From Nematostella vectensis (lineage: Eukaryota; Cnidaria; Anthozoa; Actiniaria; Edwardsiidae), in contig NC_064035.1 of assembly GCF_932526225.1 (NCBI RefSeq), forward strand, positions 7,749,501 through 7,813,500: DNA of 64,000 nt, in the 5' to 3' direction. This document shows positions 47,801 to 58,000 of this stretch, one piece after another (the first letter of the stretch is position 1; every line of letters begins with the position of its first letter). The notes under the pieces were generated by a model that saw only the letters and a list, made by a program, of their open reading frames with translations, made no database searches and had not been told where the DNA came from. The position numbers were made by a program, and so were the translations under genes.

Positions 47801-50800
47801 TGAGACATTGCAGGTACTGTAATGATTTGAATAAGTGCCGTCCTTCAATTAAGCCCCCCTTAGACCTTAAACTTTGGAATAAGCGCCCCCCCCCTCCCCA
47901 ATTAAGTACCCCGCTCGCACTGACATTCTTGTATTACAATGATAATGTCATCACTTTATAAACAATGAAGTTTTGTTTTCAATAGATTCAGAAGCTGGTA
48001 TAGCTGGTAAGCCCCCTCACCAATTAGCACCCCCCCCCCCCTCCTCAAAGACCTTAGAATTAGATGAGTGAATATAAATGTGAATAAAAGTGTCTTGTTT
48101 ATAAAGAAGGCACTCACTGGAAGCAAAGGCCAATCTGCAGCAGACAAAAATCCTGACGCACTTTCCATAGAAACCTCCACTGTAAAGAAATTTTGTATAT
48201 TATTTGCTGTATGTACAGTATATACTGGATTTAAAAGTTTAATGAATCCAGCACTACAAATCTTACAATGAAAACAAGAGCATCCTAACCACAAGTATTA
48301 TTGTTCTTGATATACTTACACTTCAGGTCAAATTCAACATCCTCAGCCTCAGCTTTTACGATAAGTAGATACAGGCCCTCTCTCCTTGTGGTGGCTACCC
48401 GATATGCATTCTGCCAATGTAAAGAACAAAAGACATTTAGACACATCAAATAGACATAGATGAAGAATAGCTCAATTTTGTGTTGTAAGGCAACAGCACT
48501 TTGTTAGTGTTTTTGGAACGTGTCTCCAAGCCTCAACATGACTTCAATACTGTTAGTATCTCCTTTCCATTCCAGTCTATAACACAAGAATTTTCCTGCA
48601 AGGAGTTCATTAAATATAGTAAATATAAAATTTACTAGCCACTGTAACACTTTTTAATTAATACTTTGGGCTTCAGGGATAGCAAATAAAGTGGCAAATT
48701 GGAATTACAACAAAAAGGGGTTTATTTTTTTCAATTCAAAGGATCTTTCTCTACCTTTCCCTTTTTCTGTGGATTTTGTTTAACTTTTTGCATTGTTGGA
48801 GGTTCAACTTTCTTTGCCTCTTTCTTTGTTGCATCAGTAGATCCTTTTGTTGACTTTGTTGACTGTGTCTGATAAAAATAAAAATCCACAGAAGATGATA
48901 CCACTACAAACATGATGCCACCAATTAACCTTTCTTTAATGTCAATGATGAACAAAACAACTCAAACCTTTTTAACAACTTCTGTTTTAGGAGATTTTAT
49001 TTCTTTATTTCCTGAAATAGAAGAGTGAACAACATAAAACAGTGAAAAATTGTATCAAAGTAGTCAAGTGGTTTTATTAAAAATTATCAACTATAACTAT
49101 TATTATAGTATGTGCAAAGGATAAGTAATAATTAATGATTCTCTTCAGTTAATAATCCCAGACAGACATCCCATTGAAGACTTACAACAATTGTCTGATG
49201 TGCTTTAGGCAACTGGTTGCTAAACAACATGTGATCGTTGCCTAAGAACTGGATTGCCTAACACCCGGTAACCAGTGTTCTTACCATGTGTTGTTGGTTT
49301 TGGGGTATCCTCATCTACTGTATTTTTTCCTTGGTCCTGCAAAATATTATTCACATGTTATATTTCTCTCTGAACAAAATACCAGAACTTGACCTTGTGT
49401 GTTTGAACATTTATCTACTGTATGTACTGTATGAGGACACTAAGCAAACAACCTTTTTGGGGTCTTGAAGGTGCCCATTTATGAGTTAGCATTTAGTATT
49501 AAATATTTATGAATTAATGAAGTAATAATTATTTCTGAACCAGATGCCAGTCACATGTCACATGAATAGCCAGACCAGAAATGGATGCAACACCTTATTC
49601 CATCACAAGTGCTTCAATATACCTTACAGTACATGTCCTTAGAAATAACACTAAAAACTGATACTAGATTTTAAAATAACTTTGATTTAACAATGAAGTT
49701 TCTTTTTCAGTTGAAATTTATATAATACATATAATATATATAATAATATATATATAATATACACCTGTTCCAAATAAGGTTGCACTCGGACAATCTATGT
49801 ATCGTAACCTGCAGTGCTTCCTTGGTATCAAGTAAATAAGCAAAAATAAATTACAAATCCTGGTTTCAAAAGCTGCAGTATTTTTGTTTTAGGCTTTCAT
49901 ATACAAGTATTCAGCCGTTTATAGGCTAACCATGAACCACCGCGGGTTAGGACACATAGGTTCTCCAATGCAACCTTATTTGAAATAGTTGTAATAATTC
50001 TAATCACACTCACATCTGGAACAATGGGATCATCTGGGTCATCAGCATCAGGACTTCTTTTCACCCTCACCAATGCTTCCTCTCCGGCATTTCGTTGGAT
50101 GCGTCTCAGCATTTCCTGAAAAAAAAAAAGGAAAACAGGTGTAACAAATGAATAGCAAGGGTGTGACTTTTAACAGAAGGGAACAGAAAAAAAGGGAACA
50201 GAATGCGAGCATACTGCAAGGTCCGGATGCCTTTTTCTTCTGACATGTTCCTTATCTGTCTCATCATTTTCTTCACTATGATGTTTCTTTGGGTGCACAA
50301 CTTTACTATGATGGGCTTTTTTCTGCAGAGTTTTTTTAACATCTGGAGGGTTCTTCAGAAAAAGAAAAGAAAATCAAAAATTAAAAGAAATAACAAACAG
50401 TTTAACCAAAAAAAACTAAAATAATAGATCTTACAATACTGTATTTACCCATGTATAATGTGCACTTATGTACGATACTCATACAGTACCCATAAACCGC
50501 ATCGGTATGTTTGAATGTTTAGCCAGGCCTTTATATATAATATACGCAACATGATTTTCATTTTCATTTTTGTGAAAAAATTTGCATTTTTTTATGAGTA
50601 AATACTTCATTCATCATAGGGGCGACATACCTCATCATTTTCCTTGATAGTTTTAGATGTTGCAGTGGGAGCTGTCGTCGTTGCTATGAACTCCACTGCT
50701 GAGGATTGATCCTAGAATACATGCATGATAGTTTTTATCAAAAACACTACTTACATGTGTACACATACACTACCTACAGGTGTACACACACTTCTTCTAT

Positions 50801-53800
50801 GGATACACATTAACTTCCTACATATGTACACACGCTACTTACAGGTGTACACATATGCTACCTACAGGTGTACACATACACTCCTTATATGTGTACACAT
50901 ACAATACCTACATGTGTACACATACGCTACCTACAGGTGTACACATACGCTACCTAGAGGTGTACAGATACACTACCTACATGTGTACACATACACTTCC
51001 TATATGTGTACACATACACTTCCTATATGTGTACACATACGCTACCTACAGGTGTACACATACACTTCTTATATGTGTACACATACACTACCTACAGGTG
51101 TACACATACACTTCCTATATGTGTACACATACGCTACCTACAGGTGTACACATACACTTCCTATATGTGTACACATACGCTACCTACAGGTGTACACATA
51201 CACTACATACATGTGTACACATACACTTCCTATATGTGTACACATACACTTCCTATATGTGTACACATACACTACCTACAGGTGTACACATACACTTCCT
51301 ATATGTGTACACATACACTTCCTATATGTGCACACATACACTTCCTATATGTGTACACATATGCTACCTATATGTGTACACATACACTACCTACAGGTGT
51401 ACACATACACTTCCTATATGTGTACACATACGCTACCTACAGGTGTACACATACACTACATACATGTGTACACATACACTTCCTATATGTGCACACATAC
51501 ACTTCCTATATGTGTACACATACATTACCTACAGGTGTACACATACACTTCCTATATGTGTACACATACACTTCCTATATGTGTACACATACACTTCCTA
51601 TATGTGTACACATACACTTCCTATATGTGTACACATATGCTACCTACAGGTGTACACATACACTTCCTATATGTGTACACAAACGCTACCTACAGGTGTA
51701 CACATACACTTCCTATATGTGTACACATACACTTCCTATATGTGTACACATACACTACCTACCAAACACTTCTTATAAGTGTATACACCAGATCCACTGC
51801 AACATTCAAAACAATTTTTTTACATTTGATCATAACAGATTTTTTTGTGGTTAAGTGTTATAAATAAAATAAATGAAAATAAAAAATAAATGAAATATAC
51901 TAAATTAATGTTTTATTTCATGTATGATTCTTATTGATATCTAGTATTTATAAATACACACTAGCCTTATTTTTTTTGTCTATGAGTATTAATAACTGTG
52001 AAGACTTACCGAAAGTGTAATATGTTGGGAACACAGGACCTCATCAAATCCAGCAACCTCTCTGTCTCTCTCCATGCCCCAGACTTGAGGATATAGACTG
52101 CTTTTGAGGTCAACATACTGATTGGCACACTTGACAGTCTTGAACCGCCACTGGATGGAAATCTTTGGTGTCCCTGATTTTGATTTGCAGCTGCCTATTT
52201 ATTAAAGGCACAGAAAATTTAATTTTGAGTTTTTTTTCCGCGTAATTCCAGAAGCCCTGTTTCTGATAAAAGATTTACACCATTCAGTTAAAAGTGTTTT
52301 GGTAAGATCTTTTTTGAGAGGGAGGGGAAGGGTGGTTATTCAAAATTTGAGGTTGAGGGAAGGCATTTAATTAAGGTAATTCCCTTGAAATAGTTCTGCA
52401 ACCCAGAGTTTTTTTAAACTTGCCATAAACAATATTAAAGTTAAAGTCTTTCAAAAAATGTTATAAAAAAATTAGGGTACCAAACTCGTTTTAACATTAG
52501 AGGGTCGTAGAGTTGATGCGTTTTTACTGATTGCGAGAGGAAAAATCCCAACTCTTAGTTTTCTAAATGAGTGCCTATAGTCTTAAGAAAATTAAGTTCT
52601 GTTTGTCGAGTTGCCAAAATCCAATCTCCTAAACAATAACCCATAGTAGCTAGCGTTAAAAGCAAATCACATTTTAAGACATCGCACAAAGACATTGTTT
52701 TCGCCACTATTTATACGGTAAAAAGCACCATTTTGAAGTATTTTTACGACTTACGGCTTCTACAACCCAAATTTTTTTCTTCTTTCAGTATATCATTTTT
52801 CGTATATATTTAACTATTTGAGCAAATAAAAAATGGGGGTTACCCACTTTGTTTTTCTGCCAAAACGATTTTAAGTTAAAGGCGCGCGCCTTTTGTTTTC
52901 TTGTACAATTGTGGCCCGTGCACGCATTTAATACCGGAAAATTTGAACAAACAGCGTGCGCCACTATGGGCAGAATGGGTGCGCAGTGCAATTCAAGGGA
53001 ATCACCTTAAAAGAGGGTTCTTTTTCAAATCATTAGCGTAATTTGAAAACACACCATATTTATGACGAAATAAAAAAAGTTAGCAACTTGAGAGAGTGGC
53101 CTTACAACTTGATACTTATAACAGGATACCATTTAAACCCAGAAACAGTCATTTTTTATAAAACATCCAGGTATTTTACTCTAATGTTATCACTCATGAG
53201 AAAAAAAAGCCCCTGGGGAACAGTGAGGAATGAGCTGTGATTGGTCGATCTCTTTATAATGCATAAACTATTGTCAAGCTTTGATGAAAATGCTCATATT
53301 AAGGGTACACACAGCTTGGTATAACTATCTTACGATAAACAGAAACACTTTAAGTGAACAAGTCTAGGAATAATATTTAATTTGGTTTAGAATATGATCT
53401 AAATCTGAATTAATTGTCTTGACATGTTGACTGATTGATGGCTGATTGATAGTTTTCCCTTTTATAGCAGAACCTAGTGTTTAACTTTAGATTTGTTTTC
53501 TGTTATCATTTTCATAATAGAATAGAGTAAATAAATAAAGGAAATAAATTCTTTGTCCTCTATATTGCAGAAATTAGCTCCAGACAAAACTTTGGATATA
53601 TATTCACACAGTTCTAAATAATCTATAAAAAATCAGGAGCAGGAGACTCGAAAAAGACAGAGACCAGGCTTTATATGGCAATTACACCGAGGTTAATGAT
53701 AAAACAAAATTACTTCTACCTTTATTAAAATAGAATAGCACGAACCTTTGATGGAAACGATGGCGTCTTTATATAAGGACTTGGGAAATATTTGGAACAT

Positions 53801-54119
53801 TTTATCCTGAAACAATACAAATCAAACACCCTCTTTAGATTTTGACAAAAATCATAGCCTTATTTTACCAAACTGACGCTGTAAACCCCACAGATCATAA
53901 ATTTCTACGTCGCACGAATAGAGAAAAACAACGGATGCAAAGTCCAAACAATGAGCAATTCGCTGGAATGACAGTCTAGAGACTATAACTTCGGTATACT
54001 GTAAACACAAACATTACCTTGTTGAACTCCATAGTCTTTTTTCCTGGCTCCGGAAGGCATTCTGACCCAAATGGAAGGGAAATGCACACAAGCAACAGAA
54101 AACACAACAAAGCCGCCAT
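38877..54119 (-). CDS. TMEM87A: TMEM87 Golgi seven-transmembrane GOLD-domain protein, 25 exons, 691 aa
   Basis: TMEM87 proteins are Golgi seven-TM proteins with a luminal GOLD-type domain, linked to endosome-to-Golgi retrograde transport. Exons on the minus strand: 54119-54018, 53806-53746, 52194-52010, 50711-50631, 50352-50215, 50115-50014, 49336-49285, 49011-48968, 48868-48755, 48595-48551, 48410-48320, 48179-48118, 47723-47631, 47530-47503, 47273-47211, 46944-46845, 43277-43184, 42699-42513, 42141-42083, 41558-41455, 41121-41048, 40668-40598, 40326-40274, 39916-39886, 38918-38877. All joins keep frame. Signal peptide [20 protein letters not shown] core with [20 protein letters not shown] (429-448), [20 protein letters not shown] and [11 protein letters not shown]-terminal [18 protein letters not shown] and FEMSKME match human. 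It is about 135 aa longer than human (555) because of a Lys-rich luminal insert (about 117-293). The A/B paralog choice is not resolved; it may be the single ancestral gene. Confidence 0.95.
39062..39520. mobile_element. MITE with CCCGAGAATTCTCGGG ends, 459 bp
   Basis: Left GGCTCGTTTATCAAAATACC then CCCGAGAATTCTCGGG; right, inverted, GGCGCCCGTTTATTGAAACA then CCCGAGAATTCTCGGG. Further internal CTCGGG motifs. It lies in TMEM87 intron 24, directly next to another MITE. Confidence 0.85.
39541..39764. mobile_element. MITE related to 19500-19732
   Basis: ACACCTATTTCAATAGA at left and AAATAGGTGT at right, with CGGCAAATGG and CCATTTGCCATTTGCGCTGA subterminal motifs as in the 19500 copy. TMEM87 intron 24. 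Confidence 0.75.
40062..40240. repeat. CAA/CAG-rich low-complexity tract
   Basis: Imperfect AAC/AGC trinucleotides over about 180 bp (plus strand). It encodes only Thr/Asn-rich or Val-rich nonsense frames. TMEM87 intron 23. Confidence 0.8.
41600..41833. mobile_element. Dispersed MITE (GTGACTTTTTGGGTGGCAAA family), copy 1
   Basis: Left ACATGTGACATTTAAGTGGC AAAC, then CCAAAATAAACACAGACATA. Right end GCGCACACAAGTTTTTCACC then CAAAAAGCCACATG, which is the inverted terminus. TMEM87 intron 19. Copies 2 and 3 are at 42966-43166 and 60908-61050. Confidence 0.8.
42700..42915. repeat. 43-bp tandem repeat that carries copies of a splice acceptor
   Basis: Five diverged copies abut TMEM87 exon 18. In gene direction each has a T/G-rich tract, then GTGTAG (or GGTAG, TATAG), then CACTTGG/CACTTTGCGG and ACCCTGTGTG. 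The genuine acceptor is TTTCTTTTTGTGTAG|CACTCTGCGG at 42700/42699. The array is therefore a tandem duplication of the intron end plus the first bases of the exon. Confidence 0.88.
42966..43166. mobile_element. Dispersed MITE (GTGACTTTTTGGGTGGCAAA family), copy 2
   Basis: Left part GAATGGCAAATTATAGCCAA then AATAAACA. Right end GCGCAAGTTTGCCACCCAAA then AAGTCACATGATTTCTTAGT. It lies in TMEM87 intron 17, its right end about 18 bases from exon 17. Confidence 0.75.
43350..46613. mobile_element. 3.26-kb TTAA-flanked TIR element in TMEM87 intron 16
   Basis: Left TTAA|AGTGTTTCTGAAGCGAAA; right, inverted, TTAA|AGTGTTTCTGAAGCGAAA, an identical 18-bp terminus. Looser similarity continues inward (GTGCAACA, then CACA.GGTTGCTT). 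TTAA flanks are seen on both sides. The interior (43520-46500) has no transposase-like frame; the longest frames are under 121 codons without recognisable motifs. Terminal similarity to 27834-29634 and to a single end at 53334-53352 suggests one superfamily. Confidence 0.8.
46738..46781. mobile_element. Single end of the AAATAAGGTTGCA MITE family
   Basis: GACTCTCCGAATGCAACCTT then ATTTGAAATAGGTGTATAT matches the right end of the MITE at 49761-49992. No partner end was found. Confidence 0.7.
49761..49992. mobile_element. MITE with AAATAAGGTTGCA ends, 232 bp
   Basis: Left ACACCTGTTCCAAATAAGGT then TGCACTCGGACAATCTATGT. Right, inverted, ACAACTATTTCAAATAAGGT then TGCATTGGAGAACCTATGT. It lies in TMEM87 intron 6; its right edge is about 20 bases from the donor of exon 6. 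An AT microsatellite flanks the left end. Confidence 0.82.
50725..51765. repeat. 25-bp palindrome-containing minisatellite, about 40 copies
   Basis: Units alternate ACACTTCCTATATGTGTAC and ACGCTACCTACAGGTGTAC, each followed by ACAT. TATGTGTACACATA is self-complementary, so each unit can pair with its neighbour. The 25-bp unit without stops keeps all three plus-strand frames open for 280-380 codons; these are not considered genes. It lies in TMEM87 intron 3. Confidence 0.95.
52372..53009. mobile_element. TTAA-flanked MITE, about 640 bp
   Basis: Left TTAA|GGTAATTCCCTTGAA and right TTCAAGGGAATCACC|TTAA are inverted ends with one mismatch, each adjoining TTAA. The interior is AT-rich without ORFs. 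TMEM87 intron 2. Confidence 0.82.
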
Positions 54120-55030
54120 TTTACATTCGGTTCCAGACAAAATTCCTGCGCGCGCAAGGCGACGTGGAAAGAATGACGTCATGCTTTATCGCCCCCACCC
54201 CTCCCCCTCAAAAAATAATGTCTTCAACTATCAAGAAAAAGGTCTACGTTCATATGTAGGTTGTGTAAAATAAGGGTAAGAAGGCAAAATAAGATAAAAT
54301 TGTAAATTGATTGTGATGTAAATTGGGAATAGCACTAAGAGACTAAGGCGACGTGGAAAGAAATGCTCCAACCTCCGCCCCCCTCCCCCCAAAGAATCTT
54401 TAGAGAAGCATATTAACTCGCGTACTTTGAACGCTTGTACCAAACTATCAAGAAAAGGGTCTACGTTAATATTAAGTCCAAGAGTATAAATATATAAAAC
54501 ATTTCGAACAGTTATGGGAGATAATGTTTTACAATTCTGTCCCACCCTCCCTTCCCCTTACTTCTTGACTTGCACCAGTTCCACTCAACCTTCCGGCTCG
54601 GGCGAGAGAGACGCGTAGGCTGTGTTTTGGACCAAAATAAGGAAGGAACGTTTGGTCTGTTTGAATATTTTTCGCTAACAAGATACCAAATGAACACATG
54701 CACCCTGCTTTGGATTTAATGCTTTTATTTCACTTGCATAAGATCTATTTACAAGCGATCAAAAAGTAAAATCCATATCTCTTTGCTGACTCACGATCAA
54801 AAAGCTTCGTAATGGCGGTAAGACGTGTTTTAATGCATGCGCATGAACTCGTATTAATGTAATAGTTAACAGAGCCAATGATGGCAGTTCTTGGTTAATT
54901 TGACCTCGTATTCGTTATAGTTAGTTCTGTTTTCGATACCTAAGCCGGAAGTTTTGTTATGTAATACCCTTTGTAATGGTGGCATTGTTTGTTGTGTAGC
55001 CTGGAAAAGATACCTGGTCTTAGTTGGACA
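54120..55030. promoter_or_regulatory. Divergent promoter region between TMEM87 and DNAJC4
   Basis: The two start codons face away from each other across 911 bp. The TMEM87 half contains a diverged duplication: GGCGACGTGGAAAGAA, a C-rich stretch and ACTATCAAGAAAA.GGTCTACGTT occur at 54157-54256 and again at 54347-54472. A consensus CRE lies in the first copy. The DNAJC4 half has AATGGCGGTAAGACG near 54813 and GCATGCGCATG near 54836, an NRF1-like half site. No gene is seen between. Confidence 0.55.
54174..54181. promoter_or_regulatory. Consensus CRE (TGACGTCA)
   Basis: A perfect palindromic CREB/ATF site 55 bases upstream of the TMEM87 start codon. The second copy of the surrounding duplicated block lacks it. 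Function is inferred from position only. Confidence 0.5.
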
Positions 55031-58000
55031 ATGTTTCCCCATGTAAACCAGTTGTTGGCTTCACAAGCTTGCGGTTTTAGTGTTTGCCAGTCTTGTCCTC
55101 TTTCTACTTCATCAGCCTTAAGGTTTGTAAAGACAACGTTGTATGTGCTGCTTTATAATGTAGTTCCGGCCTGATCAATCCAACTAGTACATAATAACCT
55201 ATAATTACAACTTAAATCAGGATCCGAACTTTCAACTGATTTAGAGTTTGATCAAAAAGGTTTGATTACAGATTGATATTTGGTGAGTTTGATTGTCTCC
55301 AATCGCTGAGCCAATAGGCAGCTTGCACAACAGTTAACTTGACTTTTTGGGTTGCACACTTGCACACACTCATGTCAAAATGACAACCAATAATAGGCAA
55401 CCTGTTTTAGCTCTAACAAATAAGTTAGAATGTTTCTTTGTCAGAAAGACATTATTTCTGTTTAAAAACTTTAGTTCTTTGTCATTCTCTTGTGTGATTG
55501 GTGCTATTTACCACTACAACACATATTGAAATAATGGTAACATTGACACAACAGAGCATGGCTCCAACTCAAGTGTAATCCTTTACAATAAAAGAAAAAA
55601 AAAATGGACATTAGACAACAACAAATGAAGGAAAACATGAAAAAAAAGCAATTATTAAAAATAACTACTCTGAATGGCTAATCGCTGAGCCAATAGGCAG
55701 CTTGCACAACAGTTAACTTGACTTTTTGGGTTGCACACTTGCACACACTCATGTCAAAATGACAACCAATAATAGGCAACCTGTTTTAGCTCTAACAAAT
55801 AAGTTAGTGAATGTTTCTTTGTCAGAAAGACATTATTTCTGTTTAAAAACTTTAGTTCTTTGTCATTCTCTTGTGTGATTGGTGCTATTTACCACTACAA
55901 CACATATTGAAATAATGGTAACATTGACACAACAGAGCATGGCTCCAACTCAAGTGTAATCCTTTACAATAAAAGAAAAAAAAAATGGACATTAGACAAC
56001 AACAAATGAAGGAAAACATGAAAAAAAAGCAATTATTAAAAATAACTACTCTGAATGGCTAATAGCATTAGGATGGTTGCACAAGAATACTCCTAACGCA
56101 GCAGCACTTAGGACGCACAGGTTTCCACGTATTTGCATTTTCGGCATTGAAGTAGTTTGGAGCACCTGGCTATATCTGACTGCTAGTTTGTTTTTATAAG
56201 AGGGTAATGATGACATAGTGCGTATATCTACAGGGAGTGTATTCCACACCTTTGGAATTCGATTGAAAAATGAATTTTGAAAAAGCTTAGTTTTATAGAG
56301 GGGGTGGCTATATCAAGGCTGCTCCTGTGGCGGGATGATCTTACTGATGGCAATGGTTTAAAGTAATGTGAGAACGGAATATTATAGAGTCCATTTAGGC
56401 ATTTATACATAAAAACAAGGTCCTTAATTTCATGCCAATAGGAGAGGGGTAGCAAGTTGGCCTGTGTTTTGGCTTGAATTTGCCACTCAAAAAGTCATGT
56501 GATCAGTGGTAATCAAACCATTTAGGTTGGATTGAGTTTGATTTCTGAATATTCGATTGATCAGGCAGGGCATTTTTAAGCTGCAAAGAGTATATTTTTT
56601 GTGCTCGGCCTGCGTGATTGTGACTGTTTACTTTTTATTTTAATTTTTTTACTAATTTTATGTTCAAAATTAGGCCAAAATGCTGCAATAAGCACTTCAG
56701 ACCATTAAAACTTTGATGGGGGAGGAGCAGGTTTTTAGTACACTACGTTTTGCAGACCATTGCAGCAGACCTTTTCAGAAGTCACTGCAGGGTCTGTGTG
56801 ATCAATAGCTATCCTGCAGTTGTTTTAAAAAGTTGTATGGAATTATATGATCCTTATGGCTAATTATCTCTGCTAGGACAAGGCAAAAGAAAAAGAATTT
56901 CTATGAGATCCTCGATGTACCAAAGGATGCGTCACAAACTGAAATCAAAAGTGCATTTATCAAAAAGACCAAAGAGGTACTATTTCCTTATTAAAGGGAC
57001 AGGGGGGCTATGATTAAATATTAGAAGCCACAGAAATTCATTGATTCACTCAGAACATTTATTTCACAAAGCTCAATAACATTTTATTATGGCTGTGCTT
57101 AAAGTTAGGCAGTACACCAAGTTGCAGTCATTGCTACTGTAAGTTTGACCCTGCGTCAACTTGGAAGGAGAAGAGCATCCCGTTTCCTCTCCCAATGAAA
57201 ACAAGGCCCAGTAAAACCTCTAGAATGTGACCAGAGGCTTCTCATGCCTACCCCACTATCCCTCAGGTTTTCAAAAGACAGTGTAAGAAACTCTGCATGG
57301 TATAATAATGTACAGGGGGGGAGGGGTGGGCTAAGGGTGTTGCTTAGACAGGGTTTGCCCAATGATGGTGATGATGGGGGGAGGGACTAAATTTGAAAAT
57401 GTTGACTTTCTAAACGGGTAAAATGGGTAAAATGTGTTTTAGTTGTTTGAAGATTTGTATGACCTCCTTACATAATATGGTACTTTATGTAGACTTAGAC
57501 TAATATGCTTTCTTTAGCAGACCGTTACAGACCATATTTCTCATTTTTCCTTATAGTTCCATCCTGATGTGAATCCGGATGACCCTGACTCACACAAGGC
57601 ATTCATCAAAGTAGGTGAAATACTAACCAGTTATTGAAATGTGTGCAGATATTCTATAGCAACGACCATAAGTAACTATTATTATTAACAAGTGGGATTG
57701 TTGATGTTTTAAGGTTAGTGAGGCATACACCACCCTCAGCAGCTCTGCTCGCAGGCAGCAGTATGATGCGAGACTTAACTCTTCATTTGCGTCAACATAC
57801 AGACCTGCAACAGCTTCTACATATTCCTCGTCTAGTCCATTTGGCCACAGGTATAATATAGCTAATAAAAAATAGAATTTTATACCGTAATATAATTGTA
57901 AAAGATATAATCGTATATTATATATGATATGATATATGAAAATGATAATGAATTTATTTATTAGGCTGGCAAAAGAATGCAGAATAGTTGTGGTTTTTTT

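Noticed and set aside
50725..51867. 380-codon plus-strand ORF rich in Tyr, Thr, His and Cys
   Set aside because: All three frames are open because a 25-bp unit without stops is repeated; there is no start context, domain or splice logic, and it lies in a TMEM87 intron.
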